From: Methylorubrum rhodesianum
GTDB taxonomy: Bacteria > Pseudomonadota > Alphaproteobacteria > Rhizobiales > Beijerinckiaceae
DNA length: 64,000 bases
Reading direction: 5' to 3'
Assembly (NCBI RefSeq): GCF_014199985.1
Contig: NZ_JACHOS010000001.1
Span: 310,001 to 374,000 of the forward strand
The position numbers and the translations under genes were made by a program. Within the stretch, counting starts at the first letter, position 1; each line of letters starts with the position of its first letter. Of this stretch, positions 34,042 to 44,231 are shown one piece after another. A model generated the notes under the pieces. The model worked only from the letters and a program-made list of their open reading frames with translations, did not search any database and was not told the DNA's origin.

Positions 34042-34202
34042 GCTGAAGAGCGCGGTTTCCGGAGCCTCGCATTCGGAACTCGCCGCTGCGGAGTCGAGCT
34101 GCTCCGGGCGGCGCAATGCGGGATCGTCACCGACCCGGCGGTTCCCGCCTCGGTCATGCGATCACCGCTTCGGTGTCCCATCACCGGCCGAGTTTCGGAG
34201 GC

Positions 34203-37200
34203 CTATCGGCGCCTCGCTTCGGAGCGCTGCGCCGTGACCCGCTGCAAGATGCGCGAGAGCTGCTCGGCCGAGTAGGGCTTCTGCAGGAGCTCGAAACCGT
34301 GGCTGCCTTCCTGGGCGAGCACGTGGCTGTAGCCCGAGGTCAGCACGACGGGCAGATTCGGGAACCGCCGCTTGATCTCCTGGGCCAACTCGACGCCGTT
34401 CTTGCCCGGCATCACCACGTCCGAGAACACCGCGTCGAACAACGCGCCCCTCTCCGCGAGATGGGCCAGCGCGGCGTCCGCATTGGCTGCCCACGTCGTC
34501 ACGTAGCCGAGATCCTCCAGGATCTGAGTGGCGAAACGCCCGACTTCGACATTGTCCTCGACCACCAGCACCTGCTGGCCGAAGCCGCCGGGCTCGACCG
34601 GACCTGTCATCCCGTCTTCCTCGACGGCTGAGGCCTCGGGCTCGACCTCGGGCAGGTAGAGCGTGAACGTCGTGCCACGACCGGGAGTGCTGTCGACGGC
34701 GACATCGCCTCCCGACTGCTTGGCGAAGCCGAAGACCTGAGAGAGGCCGAGGCCGGTGCCCTTGCCGACCTCCTTGGTGGTGAAGAACGGCTCGAAGACG
34801 TGCGCCAGGACAGCCGGTGCGATCCCGGAGCCGGTGTCATGCAGCGAGACCGCCGCGAATGGGCCCTGCGCGCCCGCATGGCCGCGGATGGCGGGCAGCG
34901 AGACGCCGCGATCGAGGCGCAGCGTGAGCGTGCCTTCGCCCTCCATCGCGTCACGGGCATTGACCGCCATGTTGACGAGGGCGGTTTCGAACTGGCTCAG
35001 ATCCACCTTGACGAAGCAGCGCCTGTCCGGGAGCTCGGTCACGATCTGAATGCGGGCGCCGGTGACTGTGTCGAGCAGGTCGGCCACGCTGCGCAGGCGG
35101 GCGCCGACATCGAGCGTCTCGGGCTTGAGCGCCTGCCGCCTCGCGAAGGCAAGGAGCTGGCCGGTCAGCTTGGCCGCCCGATCGACCGTTTCGGAGACAG
35201 CGATGAGGTAGCGGCTCCTGCGCTCCTCGGGCAGGTCGGGGCGGCGCAGGAAGTCCACCGACGAGCGGATGATGGTCAGCAGATTGTTGAAGTCATGGGC
35301 CACGCCACCGGTCAATTGGCCGACGGCCTCGAGCTTCTGCGACTGGCGCAGCGCCTCCTCGGCCTGCCGCAGCGCCTCGCCTTGTGCCCTCTCGGCGGTA
35401 ACGTCGCGTCCGTAGGCATAGACCAGGTCGCCCTCGATGGCGGTGCGCCAGGAAATCCAGCGCGGGTGCCCTTCCTTATGCCGGTAGCGGTTCTCGAAAT
35501 CGGTGAGTGGGCCGGTGCTGACGGCGCGTTCCAGGGCGGCCTGGGTCAGCTCGACATCGTCCGGCCAGATGAACTCACCGAAATGGCGGCCCACGACCTC
35601 TGCCGGGCCGTAGCCGAGGATGGCCTCCCAGGCCGGGTTCGCCGCGCGGAAGATGCCGTCCTCGCCGACCACGACGAGCAGATCGCGTGAGTTGCGCCAG
35701 ACCCGGTCGTGCTCGGCCGTGCGTTCGGCCACCCGCCGCTCCAGGGCCTCGTTGAAGCTCACGAGCTCGGCCATCACCCGCTTCTGATCGTCGATATCGG
35801 TGCTGGTACCGACCCAGCGCAGCACCGCGCCGTCGCCCGCCACGACCGGCTGGCCGCGGCCTAGGAACCAGCGGTAGGTGCCGTCCGCCCGCCTCAGCCT
35901 GTATTCGCACTGGTAGCTGCCGACGGCCGTCACCGCGGCGAGCCATTCACGCGCCACCCGCTCGCGATCATCGGGGTGGATGATGGCCCACCAGCCCTCG
36001 GCATCGAGCTGGCCCTCGATGAGGCCGGCATAGGCGTAGACGCGCTCGTTGAACCAAGTGGCGCGCTCGTCCGCGTCGGTGGCCCATACGAAGTTCGGCA
36101 GCACCTGCGAGAGGACCCGGAACTGCTCCTCGCTCTCCCGTAGTGCAACCTCGGCGCGGACCCGGTCGGTGATGTCCACGCTGACGGCCAGCATGGCTGC
36201 AATCGTGCCGTCCTCGGAGCGCACCGCCGAGACGCTGTTGCGCACCCAGACGATCTCGCCGTCCGGACGGACATACCGCTTCTCGATGTCGAACGCGGTG
36301 CCATCGCGAGCCGCCGCCTCGAACGACGGGGCGTTGCGCGTGCGATCGTCCGGATGCGTGATCTCGAGCATGCGCGAGCCGAGCACCTCGTCACGCGAAC
36401 GGCCGACGATGGTGCAGTAGGTCTCGTTCACTTCCGTGAAGCGGCCCTCCAGGTTGCTCAGGGCGAGCCCGGCGCCGGCCTGAGCGAAGACCGCCTTGAG
36501 GCGTGCCTCGCGATCGAGCAGGGCCGCCTCGGCCTGCTTGCGCGCGGTGATATCGATGGCCGTGCCGAGGACGCGCAGGCAACGCCCGCCCTCGAAGACG
36601 CCCCGTCCCTTGGCCGCGACCCAGCGCACGACGCCGTCCTCGCGGCCGATCGTGCGATACTCGACATCGTAGAGGGCGCGCCTGTCCGGATCGGCGGCGG
36701 CGGCGTAGGCGGCGCTGGTCGCCTCGCGATCTTCCGGGTGCAAGCCGGCATAATAGTCCGCCATCGACACCGGCACGTCCGGCGAGATGCCGAACATCGC
36801 CTTCACCCGCGCCGGCCAGAACAGGGTCCCGTTCACCTCGTCGACGTCCCAGAGCCCGATTTCCGCTGCCTCCGTCGCCAGGCGCAAGCGTCGCTCGCTC
36901 TCGCGCAACTGCTCCTCGACCTCCCGGCGAGCCGTGTCGTCGAGGTGAAGTCCATCCCAGATCAGGTGGTCGCCGACGTCGCGCGGTGCCGAGACGATCC
37001 GTGTCCAGAGGATGCTGCCGTCGGGACGGCGCATCGGTGCCTCGACGTCGAAATGTGCGAGTTCGCGGATGGCGGCCGCCTCGGCCTCGGCGACGCGCCC
37101 GCGATGGTCCGGCAGGAAGAGGTCATAGGCGGCGGCCGGATCGGCGAGCACCGCCTCTGCCGGCAAGCCGGTCATACGCTCGAAGCCCTGGGACACGTAG

Positions 37201-37802
37201 AGGAATCGGCGATCCGATCCGTCGCGCGGCGTGGCGATCTGGAAGACATAGCCGCCCGGAAGGTGGTCGGCGAGCGCCCTCTGGCGCGCCTCCGCCTCGC
37301 GCAGGCCGATCTCGGCACGGACACGGCCGGTCGTCTCGGTGCAGGCGCAGAACATGCCGGCGACCCGGCCTTGCTCGTCACGTATCGGCGAGTAGGAGAA
37401 GGTGAACCAGGTCTCTTCGGCGTAGCCGCGCCGATTCATAGTCAGCGGCAAGTCCTCCGACCACGTCGGCTCGCCCGCCAGTGCCCGGTCGATGAGTGGC
37501 TCGATGTCGGGCCAGATCTCCGGCCAGATCTCTTGAAAGCGTCCGCCGAGCGCCTTGGGATGCTTGTCCCCGAGGATCTCGGCGTAGGCGTCGTTGTAGA
37601 GGAACCCGAGTTCAGGTCCGAAGGCCACGAACATCGGGAAGCGCGACCCCAGCATCAGGCTGACCGTCGAGCGGAGGCAGGGAGGCCACGACGCGGGATG
37701 CCCGAGCGGCGAGCGAGACCACTCGTGGGAGCGCATCATCGCGCCCGTTTGCCCGCCTCCGGCGAGGAAGGGGAAGGCCGTGGCAGTGGCATTCTCGAAC
37801 AT
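34203..37802 (-). CDS. Multi-PAS hybrid histidine kinase with C-terminal receiver
   Basis: The 1199-residue protein has no membrane segment. A GAF- or PAS-like region (residues about 30-160) is followed by at least five PAS/PAC units, recognisable by repeated blocks such as [24 protein letters not shown] and [12 protein letters not shown]. The kinase core has its H-box [12 protein letters not shown] with His near residue 834 and a [21 protein letters not shown]-box. The C-terminal receiver has phospho-Asp near residue 1127 in [11 protein letters not shown]. Such soluble sensors integrate redox, light or small-molecule signals and hand phosphate to a histidine phosphotransfer protein. No cognate gene is next to it. 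Confidence 0.92.
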   Translation of the reverse strand: MFENATATAFPFLAGGGQTGAMMRSHEWSRSPLGHPASWPPCLRSTVSLMLGSRFPMFVAFGPELGFLYNDAYAEILGDKHPKALGGRFQEIWPEIWPDIEPLIDRALAGEPTWSEDLPLTMNRRGYAEETWFTFSYSPIRDEQGRVAGMFCACTETTGRVRAEIGLREAEARQRALADHLPGGYVFQIATPRDGSDRRFLYVSQGFERMTGLPAEAVLADPAAAYDLFLPDHRGRVAEAEAAAIRELAHFDVEAPMRRPDGSILWTRIVSAPRDVGDHLIWDGLHLDDTARREVEEQLRESERRLRLATEAAEIGLWDVDEVNGTLFWPARVKAMFGISPDVPVSMADYYAGLHPEDREATSAAYAAAADPDRRALYDVEYRTIGREDGVVRWVAAKGRGVFEGGRCLRVLGTAIDITARKQAEAALLDREARLKAVFAQAGAGLALSNLEGRFTEVNETYCTIVGRSRDEVLGSRMLEITHPDDRTRNAPSFEAAARDGTAFDIEKRYVRPDGEIVWVRNSVSAVRSEDGTIAAMLAVSVDITDRVRAEVALRESEEQFRVLSQVLPNFVWATDADERATWFNERVYAYAGLIEGQLDAEGWWAIIHPDDRERVAREWLAAVTAVGSYQCEYRLRRADGTYRWFLGRGQPVVAGDGAVLRWVGTSTDIDDQKRVMAELVSFNEALERRVAERTAEHDRVWRNSRDLLVVVGEDGIFRAANPAWEAILGYGPAEVVGRHFGEFIWPDDVELTQAALERAVSTGPLTDFENRYRHKEGHPRWISWRTAIEGDLVYAYGRDVTAERAQGEALRQAEEALRQSQKLEAVGQLTGGVAHDFNNLLTIIRSSVDFLRRPDLPEERRSRYLIAVSETVDRAAKLTGQLLAFARRQALKPETLDVGARLRSVADLLDTVTGARIQIVTELPDRRCFVKVDLSQFETALVNMAVNARDAMEGEGTLTLRLDRGVSLPAIRGHAGAQGPFAAVSLHDTGSGIAPAVLAHVFEPFFTTKEVGKGTGLGLSQVFGFAKQSGGDVAVDSTPGRGTTFTLYLPEVEPEASAVEEDGMTGPVEPGGFGQQVLVVEDNVEVGRFATQILEDLGYVTTWAANADAALAHLAERGALFDAVFSDVVMPGKNGVELAQEIKRRFPNLPVVLTSGYSHVLAQEGSHGFELLQKPYSAEQLSRILQRVTAQRSEARRR

Positions 37803-38078
37803 CGGACCGGGGCAGTCTCGACCATTTCCGGATGGCTTCCCGCCGCACGATCCGGCTCAGGTTCAGCGTACCGGTATGACATCTGAAGGAAGAACCTAGA
37901 GCATAGAAGATCTGAGCAAACGGCTTTGATCGGCACATTCTTACCGAGTCGCGCGATTCCCGTGCGGGTCGGCCGAATGCAACTCTACGGGGTGTTGGGC
38001 CACCCTCGGGTAACCTTCGAATCCGCACCTGAAATGCATCGTGCGCCGATGGTAAGTCCCGTTCATCGCTCCGACCGG

Positions 38079-38972
38079 TCAAGCGGTCGCGAGCAGCCGC
38101 GCCGTCCGCTGCTGCCGTGTCAGGATTCCGCGCAGATGGGCGACGGCGCCTTCCTGCATGCCGCGCAGCGCCTGTGGATCGGTTTCTCCGTCGCGTCGCA
38201 TCGAGACGTAGAACTCGAATCCCTCCGGCTCCGTCCCGGCGATCCGGTTCAGAACGAACGGAAACAGACCGAGCCGCGAGGCCGCCTCGACGACGTCGAG
38301 GAAGGAGAGGGGCGTGAAGACCCAGCAATGGCAATCCTGGTAGCGGCCCGAAGCGAGGGCCTCGCTCGCCTGCCGATGAGCCAGCGCCAAGGCGGCCTCG
38401 CCGCACAGCCGCGGTGCCCTCGCCGGATCGTCACCGGCCCAGATCTCGCCGGGGCCGATGGCCAGCGTCTCGTAGGTATGAGCGAAGATCTGGCGCGGAC
38501 TTGGCCGGACGTAGTCCAGCAGATCCGCCTCGACCAGTTCCGCGATGGTGGACGCGGTCCGGCCGGCATCGAACATGAAGCGCCGGTCGGGAAGCGAGAG
38601 GTTGAGGACGCCGCCCGGCCGCAGGATGGCATGGATGCCGCGACACCATCCGAGCAGGTTCGGTACGTATTGCGCGACCTGCGCGGCGATGGCGAAGTCG
38701 AGCCCGTCCTGCCCGATCGACTCCGCCAGCGAGCCTGTGCCGGTCCAGGCATGATCGATCGGAACCGCTCCGGACAAGCCAGCCTGAGCATCGTGGGCAT
38801 GATCGACATAGGCCACGCGGATGCCCTCGGGCAGGGGCGTCGGGTTGTTCGCCGGGCCGAATTCCAGCCCTTTCGCCTCGGGAAGCGGAACATCGTGCGT
38901 GAGGCGTGCGAGGCGCCGGTCGGTTGCTCGCCGATCTAGGAAGGCATCCAGTGACAGGGTACCGGAATGCAT
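38079..38972 (-). CDS. Class I SAM-dependent methyltransferase-like protein
   Basis: The 297-residue protein has a partial methyltransferase fold: GLEFGPANNPTPLPEG near residue 35 in the place of motif I, AYVDHAHDAQ as motif II, DFAIAAQVAQYVPNLLGWCRGIHAILRPGGVLNLSLPDRRFMFD as the motif IV-VI region (described here by position, about residues 92-135). Related proteins occur in polysaccharide and methyltransferase-11 clusters and use the catalytic fold on glycans or unknown acceptors. The gene is single. The substrate is not evident. Confidence 0.7.
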   Translation of the reverse strand: MHSGTLSLDAFLDRRATDRRLARLTHDVPLPEAKGLEFGPANNPTPLPEGIRVAYVDHAHDAQAGLSGAVPIDHAWTGTGSLAESIGQDGLDFAIAAQVAQYVPNLLGWCRGIHAILRPGGVLNLSLPDRRFMFDAGRTASTIAELVEADLLDYVRPSPRQIFAHTYETLAIGPGEIWAGDDPARAPRLCGEAALALAHRQASEALASGRYQDCHCWVFTPLSFLDVVEAASRLGLFPFVLNRIAGTEPEGFEFYVSMRRDGETDPQALRGMQEGAVAHLRGILTRQQRTARLLATA

Positions 38973-39222
38973 GCCGCGGATGCCTCGTCTCTCGGGCGAT
39001 AGAAGGCTTGAGATTAACCGTCCGGCTTGGCCGCGTGCAATCGTCGGTGCGGGCTTTAGCGGGGACAGGGCAGGCGGCACTGACGGCGACCGGACAGCCA
39101 GACGCCCGCATCGGCGGGAGCGATGGCATCGCGGCCGAACCGGTCGCTGTCGGAGAACCGGACCGAGAGCGGGGCACGGACCACGACAGGCGGGCGCCGA
39201 GGCACTCGGTCGAGCGCGCGGC

Positions 39223-40656
39223 TCAAATGTAGGTCGAGGCGAGAGCTGGCGAGCCTTCGAGCGCGTGGGCGAGCATTTCAAGCCCGTGCGTGATTTGCTG
39301 CCGGGTCGAGGGGCCGCCGAGGCAGAGGCGCACCGCCTCCGGCGGCGTCCCGGCCACGCAGAACGGGTCGCTGCCGACCACGCCGAGCCCCGCCGAACGG
39401 CCCTGGCTGGCGAAGGCGGAGCGCGTCCATCCCTCCGGCAAGGTGATCCAGACATGGAAGCCGTTCGGATCGGCGGTGTAGCTCGCCGCCGGCAGAAGCG
39501 AGGCCGCGATGCGCTGGCGCGCGCTCGATTCCTGACGGACGAAGTCCACGATGGCGTCTGCGGTGCCGTCCATGATCCAGCGCGTCGCCAGCGCCGTCGA
39601 AATCGGCGACGCCATGACGGTCGCCGCTCGCAGCGCGCCGCCGAGGGGGAGGGCCGACCGGGCACTCGGCGCGACCAGAAACGCGAGCCGAAGGCCCGCG
39701 CCGAGGCATTTGGCGAGGCCCGCGACGTAATAGGTGATCTCGGGCGCGAGTTCGGCGAAGCTTTGGGGCGGAGCCGGACAGATGTGGGCGTAGGCGTCGT
39801 CCTCGATGATCGTGACGGCATACCGACGCGCCACGGCTATGATCGCCTCGCGCCGCGCCCGGGGCAGGGTCGCGGTGGTCGGGTTCTGCAGGAGCGGATT
39901 CAGGTAGATGGCCTTCGGGGTCACCTTCGTACAAACGGCCGCGAAAGCGTCCGGATCCACCCCGTGGCGGTCCATCGGAAGATCCACCAGACGAAGGCCG
40001 AGATGCGCCGCGAGCGCGCGGATGCCCGGATAGGTGATCCGCTCGGCGCAGATCGTGTCGCCGGGCCGGGCGATCTGACCCAGAACGCCGACGAGCGCGC
40101 TATGAGTGCCGGGACAGATCAGCAGGCGCTCCTGCGCCGCATCGATCCCTCGGCCCTTCAGCCAGCGCAGTGCAGCCTGCTTGTCCTCCTCCGTTCCGCC
40201 GAAACCCTGATAGCGGAGCAGGTTGCCGAGATCGCCCGACAGTTCCGCGAAGGTTGCCTGCATGCGTGCCCGCAGCGCCGGTGCATCGGGCTCGGGCGGC
40301 AGGTTCATCGTGAAGTCGACCGGCCCAACCCGCGGCGCGGCACCATTTGTACGAGCCGCTTGGGCCGGATCAACCACGAAGGTGCCCTGGCCGACGCGGC
40401 CCTCGATCAGGCCGCGCTTATGCGCCTCGACATAGCCGCGGGACACGGTCGTGAAGTTCAAGTTGAGCGTTTCCGCGAGCGCGCGCTGGGTCGGAAGCCG
40501 TGTACCCGGCGTCAAACGCCCGGTTCGGATGTCTTCGGTCAGGGCGTCCGCGATGGCGAGGTAATGCGGCTTTCCCCAGAGCTTCAGGTCAAGGGTCCAG
40601 CGTGCCGGGCCGCCGACCTGAGAGCCTGCTCGTCCATCTCGATCAGCCGCCGTCAT
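39223..40656 (-). CDS. MocR-family regulator (GntR helix-turn-helix fused to aminotransferase)
   Basis: The 477-residue protein has a GntR winged helix at residues about 28-100 (IADALTEDIRTGRLTPGTRLPTQRALAETLNL) joined to a fold-type I aminotransferase domain whose PLP-binding lysine is in AGLAKCLGAGLRL near residue 313. MocR proteins bind pyridoxal phosphate and an amino compound to control transcription, usually of a divergent gene. The divergent neighbour here is the Nit1C cluster, 357 bp away, and the intergenic DNA carries a near-perfect 22-bp palindrome. Regulation of Nit1C by this protein is the natural reading. Confidence 0.88.
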   Translation of the reverse strand: MTAADRDGRAGSQVGGPARWTLDLKLWGKPHYLAIADALTEDIRTGRLTPGTRLPTQRALAETLNLNFTTVSRGYVEAHKRGLIEGRVGQGTFVVDPAQAARTNGAAPRVGPVDFTMNLPPEPDAPALRARMQATFAELSGDLGNLLRYQGFGGTEEDKQAALRWLKGRGIDAAQERLLICPGTHSALVGVLGQIARPGDTICAERITYPGIRALAAHLGLRLVDLPMDRHGVDPDAFAAVCTKVTPKAIYLNPLLQNPTTATLPRARREAIIAVARRYAVTIIEDDAYAHICPAPPQSFAELAPEITYYVAGLAKCLGAGLRLAFLVAPSARSALPLGGALRAATVMASPISTALATRWIMDGTADAIVDFVRQESSARQRIAASLLPAASYTADPNGFHVWITLPEGWTRSAFASQGRSAGLGVVGSDPFCVAGTPPEAVRLCLGGPSTRQQITHGLEMLAHALEGSPALASTYI

Positions 40657-40680
40657 ACGCCCCGCGCTCGCACCGTCTCG

Positions 40681-40702
40681 ATACGATCAATCTTGATTGT
40701 AT
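40681..40702. promoter_or_regulatory. Near-perfect 22-bp palindrome, probable MocR operator
   Basis: The left arm is ATAC-N-ATCAA and the right arm TTGAT-N-GTAT, around a 2-bp centre. All nine paired positions outside the N sites match. It begins 25 bp upstream of the MocR gene start, and one half-site (ATTGTATG) recurs twice toward the Nit1C start. GntR-type and MocR helix-turn-helix domains bind such sites as dimers. Confidence 0.55.
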
Positions 40703-40901
40703 GGCCTGCAATCGCCGTTCCGCTCCAGCGGCCTTCAATGACCCAATGGTTGATCCATACAATGCTGTCAATTGGTGATCATCCTTTGCGGCAACTATGC
40801 AAAAAAACCATGCATCGAGTGCTGCTCAAGCGAGCTGTCTCGAAGCACAATTGTCAATAAACGCAGGAAATTGGTCGCATTATTGTATGCACCCACAAGG
40901 G

Positions 40902-40915
40902 ACCGATTGATCGGT
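40902..40915. promoter_or_regulatory. 14-bp palindrome upstream of the Nit1C cluster
   Basis: ACCGAT and ATCGGT are perfect arms around TG. The site is 98 bp before the first Nit1C start and adjacent to an AT-rich TTTATT that could be a promoter element. It may be a separate operator from the ATTGTAT boxes. Confidence 0.4.
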
Positions 40916-41013
40916 TTATTGCCGTGTTCGGCTGGCATGCCGCTTGCCAAGATGACCAGGCGATCGTTCGCAGCTCCGCCTGCCGCGGTCCCATCCTTCA
41001 AGGAGCGAGAGCC

Positions 41014-41496
41014 ATGCCTGCCGTGAACCGCGAACCCCACAAGAAGGGCGACTTCCTGGTCGATTACGAGGAGAAGGTCTTCGAGGACGTGAAGGCGGAG
41101 CCGGGCCAGAAGGCGCTCGTGACCTTCCACACCGTGGCGTTCGAGGGTTCGATCGGCCTCGTCAATCTGCTCCAGGCCACTCGCCTGCAGCGTAAGGGCT
41201 TCGAGACCTCGATCCTGCTCTACGGCCCCGGTATCACGCTCGGCGTTCAGCGCGGCTTCCCGCGCCTCGGCGACGAGGCTTTTCCCGGCCACCTGAACTT
41301 CAACAATCAGCTTGAGAAATTCATGGCCGAGGGCGGCAAGGTCTACGCCTGCCGCTTTTCGACCCAGGCTCTGTACGGCCATGGCGAGGCCGCCTTCATC
41401 GAGGGCATCCGCATGATCAACCCTCTCGACGTGCTCGACTGCATCCTCCTGCACAAGCGCGACAACGCGGTGATCATCGACACCTGGACCGTCTGA
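41014..41496 (+). CDS. MSMEG_0572/Sll0783-family protein, first Nit1C gene
   Basis: The 160-residue protein matches the short cytoplasmic family that always opens Nit1C clusters, with [29 protein letters not shown] near residues 37-65 and [18 protein letters not shown] at the end. In Synechocystis the homologue Sll0783 is strongly induced by nitrogen starvation and its loss affects polyhydroxybutyrate. The fold resembles DsrE-type proteins, which is my impression only. It has a GGAGCGAGAG ribosome site and leads a plus-strand run of eight genes. Confidence 0.92.
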   Translation: MPAVNREPHKKGDFLVDYEEKVFEDVKAEPGQKALVTFHTVAFEGSIGLVNLLQATRLQRKGFETSILLYGPGITLGVQRGFPRLGDEAFPGHLNFNNQLEKFMAEGGKVYACRFSTQALYGHGEAAFIEGIRMINPLDVLDCILLHKRDNAVIIDTWTV

Positions 41497-41558
41497 CGCC
41501 CGCCTATCGCATCCGGCGGCCGCCCGGAGCGGCCGCCGATCCAGCCGGAGGGAGTGCC

Positions 41559-42632
41559 ATGTCAGACAGCCGGATCGTGCGGGCTGCAGCCGTCCAGATC
41601 GCGCCGGACCTCGAGCGACCGGACGGTACCCTCGAGCGCGTGCTCAACGCCGTGGACGAAGCCGCCGCCAAGGGCGCCCGCTTCATGGTCTTTCCCGAGA
41701 CCTTCGTACCCTACTATCCCTACTTCTCCTTCGTCCTGCCGCCCGCCCTGCAGGGCGGGGAGCACCTCAAGCTCTACGAGCGCGCCGTCGCGGTCCCGGG
41801 GCCAGTGACGCAGGCGGTGGGGGTGGCCGCGCGCCGCCACGGCGCGGTCATCGTGCTCGGCGTGAACGAGCGAGACCACGGCTCGCTCTACAACACGCAA
41901 CTGATCTTCGACGCCGACGGCAGCCTGAAGCTCAAGCGCCGCAAGATCACGCCGACCTACCACGAGCGCATGATCTGGGGGCAGGGTGACGGCGCGGGCC
42001 TCGACGTGGTCGAGACCGCAGTGGGCCGGGTCGGCGCGCTCGCCTGCTGGGAGCACTACAACCCGCTCGCCCGCTACGCCCTGATGGCGCGCCACGAGGA
42101 GATCCACGCCGCCCAGTTCCCAGGGTCGCTCGTGGGCCAGATCTTCGCCGACCAGATGGAGGTGACGATCCGCCACCACGCCCTGGAGGCGGCCTGCTTC
42201 GTCGTCAACGCCACCGGCTGGCTGACCGACACGCAGGTGGCGGAGGTCTGCCCCGAGGAGCGCCTGCGCGGTGCCTGCCGCGGCGGCAACTGCACCGCCA
42301 TCGTCTCGCCCGAGGGCAAGCACCTCGTCGAACCGCTGAAGGAGGGCGAGGGGATCCTGATCGCCGACATGGACCTCGCGCTCGTGACCAAGCGCAAGCG
42401 GATGATGGATTCGGTCGGCCACTACGCCCGCCCCGAACTTCTCAGCCTCCTCCACGACGATCGTCCGGCCCCGTTCGTGCACCGGCCGATCCGTTCCCAG
42501 ACCGACATCCGGAGCCTCGACCATGAGCAGCACTCCGCTTCCGACGAGCCTTCCCTCACCGGCGGCCATGGCGGGCTTGGTCGGGATGCCGACGGAGCGC
42601 CTGATCAACGCGTTGCAATCCTACGGCGTTAG
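41559..42632 (+). CDS. Nit1-family nitrilase of the Nit1C cluster
   Basis: The 357-residue protein has the nitrilase triad Glu47 ([13 protein letters not shown]), Lys129 ([12 protein letters not shown]) and Cys163 ([11 protein letters not shown]). In other bacteria the Nit1C nitrilase is required for growth on cyanide as nitrogen source and belongs to an aliphatic nitrilase branch. Its frame runs 110 bp into the following gene: the last 37 or so residues (from about SLDHEQHS) are read from the start of the radical SAM gene and look like read-through. The expected family end is close to residue 320. Confidence 0.92.
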   Translation: MSDSRIVRAAAVQIAPDLERPDGTLERVLNAVDEAAAKGARFMVFPETFVPYYPYFSFVLPPALQGGEHLKLYERAVAVPGPVTQAVGVAARRHGAVIVLGVNERDHGSLYNTQLIFDADGSLKLKRRKITPTYHERMIWGQGDGAGLDVVETAVGRVGALACWEHYNPLARYALMARHEEIHAAQFPGSLVGQIFADQMEVTIRHHALEAACFVVNATGWLTDTQVAEVCPEERLRGACRGGNCTAIVSPEGKHLVEPLKEGEGILIADMDLALVTKRKRMMDSVGHYARPELLSLLHDDRPAPFVHRPIRSQTDIRSLDHEQHSASDEPSLTGGHGGLGRDADGAPDQRVAILRR

Positions 42633-43689
42633 GCTTGCTGACAGCCGCGCGGGTGCTCCGAGCCGCCGCGGCGGCGCCGGACCGTCGGACCACAAGGCCA
42701 TGATCATCGCGGGCCGGACCGTGATGGTCCCGGTCCATACGGAGAGCGCCTTCGACTCGCCCTTCCTCGTGCGCCGTCCGGATGCCGACGGAGTCGCGGT
42801 GATCGAGCACGAGGGCGTGGTGATCGGGCGCGCCACCTTCCCCGGGAAGCCCCGCTTCTATTCCCTCTCGACCTTCGACGGCGTGCCCTATTCCAAGATC
42901 GCCGTCCTGCACGGACGGGACGTGCTCGCCACCACCGTGCTGCAGACCTGCATCCGCTACGCGAGCCGAGCCAAGACCTGCCAGTTCTGTTCCATCGGCC
43001 AGTCACTGGCCGCCGGCCGCACCGTCGCGCACAAGACACCGGAGCAGCTGGCCGAGGTCGCCCGCGCCGCTGTCCTGCTCGACGGTGTCCGGCACATGGT
43101 GATGACCACCGGCACGCCGAACGCCACCGATCGCGGTGCGGCCGTTCTGTGCGAGAGCGCCTTCGCCGTGAAGGCTGCCGTCGACCTGCCGATCCAGGCG
43201 CAGTGCGAGCCGCCGGACGACGACCGCTGGTTCGAGCGGATGAAGCAGTCGGGCATCGACGCCCTCGGCATGCACCTGGAGGCCGTGACCCCGGAGGTTC
43301 GTGCCCGCATCATGCCGGGCAAGGCGAGCGTGCCGCTGGAGCGGTACTACGCCGCGTTCGAGGCTGCGGTCCCGGTCTTCGGCCGGGGGCAGGTCTCGAC
43401 CTACATCCTCGCCGGCCTCGGTGACGCGCCCGCCGCCGTTCTGGAGATGGCTGAGCGCCTGATCGGGATGGGCGTCTATCCCTTCGTGGTGCCCTTCGTG
43501 CCGATTTCGGGCACGCCGCTGGAAAGCCACCCGGCACCCGATCCGGATTTCATGCACGCGATCCTGCGGCCGCTTGCGCAGATGCTGTCCGGGGCCGGCC
43601 TGCGCTCGGCCGATATGAAGGCCGGCTGCGGACGCTGCGGCGCCTGCTCGGCGCTCTCCACCTACGAGGGCGCGGAGGCGGCGGCATGA
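42523..43689 (+). CDS. MSMEG_0568-family radical SAM protein of the Nit1C cluster
   Basis: The 388-residue protein has a candidate cluster site with Cys143, Cys153 and Cys156 ([15 protein letters not shown]), spacing C-x9-C-x2-C rather than the usual C-x3-C-x2-C, followed by a radical SAM barrel with [14 protein letters not shown] and [18 protein letters not shown]-terminal CGRCGAC cysteine set may bind a second metal. A GGAG ribosome site seven bases before ATG 42523 supports this start inside the nitrilase frame. The reaction is unknown in all organisms I am aware of. Confidence 0.9.
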   Translation: MSSTPLPTSLPSPAAMAGLVGMPTERLINALQSYGVRLADSRAGAPSRRGGAGPSDHKAMIIAGRTVMVPVHTESAFDSPFLVRRPDADGVAVIEHEGVVIGRATFPGKPRFYSLSTFDGVPYSKIAVLHGRDVLATTVLQTCIRYASRAKTCQFCSIGQSLAAGRTVAHKTPEQLAEVARAAVLLDGVRHMVMTTGTPNATDRGAAVLCESAFAVKAAVDLPIQAQCEPPDDDRWFERMKQSGIDALGMHLEAVTPEVRARIMPGKASVPLERYYAAFEAAVPVFGRGQVSTYILAGLGDAPAAVLEMAERLIGMGVYPFVVPFVPISGTPLESHPAPDPDFMHAILRPLAQMLSGAGLRSADMKAGCGRCGACSALSTYEGAEAAA

Positions 43690-44231
43690 TGTTCGAACCC
43701 GTGCCGCCGTATCGGCCGAGCCACTTCAAGGTGAAATTCGCGGTTGCGCCCTGGGAGCGTCGGGCCTGCTCGGCCCTGCGCCGCCAGGTCTTCTGCAAGG
43801 AGCAGAGTCTCTTCGCGGACGACGACCGGGACGCCATCGACGCGCACGCCATTCCGATTTGCGCCCTCTCGACTCTCGGAGGCGACGCGGACGCCGTCGT
43901 CGGCACCGTGCGCATCCACGCGGTCGCCGAGCGTCCCGGCGAATGGTGGGGCTCGCGCCTCGCCGTCGCCCGCCCGTTCCGCGGGACCGCCGCGCTCGGC
44001 GCCGGGCTGATACAGGTCGCGGTCTCGTCTGCCCACGCCCGCGGCTGCACGCGCTTCATGGCTCACGTGCAGGAGCAGAACGTTGCGCTGTTCCAGGCGC
44101 TGCACTGGACGAGCCTCGGCGCGGTCGCGCTGCACGGACGTCCGCATCATCTGATGCAGGCGGACCTCGCCGCCTATCCGCCGATGCACGACCCCGAGCA
44201 CGGGCTCCTCACCTTCCGCAGGGCCGCGTGA
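43686..44231 (+). CDS. MSMEG_0567-family GNAT acetyltransferase of the Nit1C cluster
   Basis: The 181-residue protein has a GNAT fold with the acyl-CoA loop region RLAVARPFRGTAALGAGLIQ near residues 100-119 and a long C-terminal segment ALHGRPHHLMQADLAAY that is characteristic of this family. Its ATG overlaps the radical SAM stop by 4 bp. The acyl acceptor is unknown, though an amino group on a cluster-made metabolite is plausible. Confidence 0.9.
   Translation: MMFEPVPPYRPSHFKVKFAVAPWERRACSALRRQVFCKEQSLFADDDRDAIDAHAIPICALSTLGGDADAVVGTVRIHAVAERPGEWWGSRLAVARPFRGTAALGAGLIQVAVSSAHARGCTRFMAHVQEQNVALFQALHWTSLGAVALHGRPHHLMQADLAAYPPMHDPEHGLLTFRRAA

Larger units (their letters stand above)
40657..41013. 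promoter_or_regulatory. Divergent promoter region of the MocR gene and the Nit1C cluster
   Basis: These 357 bp are AT-rich compared with the surroundings. The octamer ATTGTATG or its complement occurs at 40696-40703, 40757-40764 and 40882-40889, the first inside a longer palindrome. A second perfect palindrome is at 40902-40915. No small gene was supported. Confidence 0.6.
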
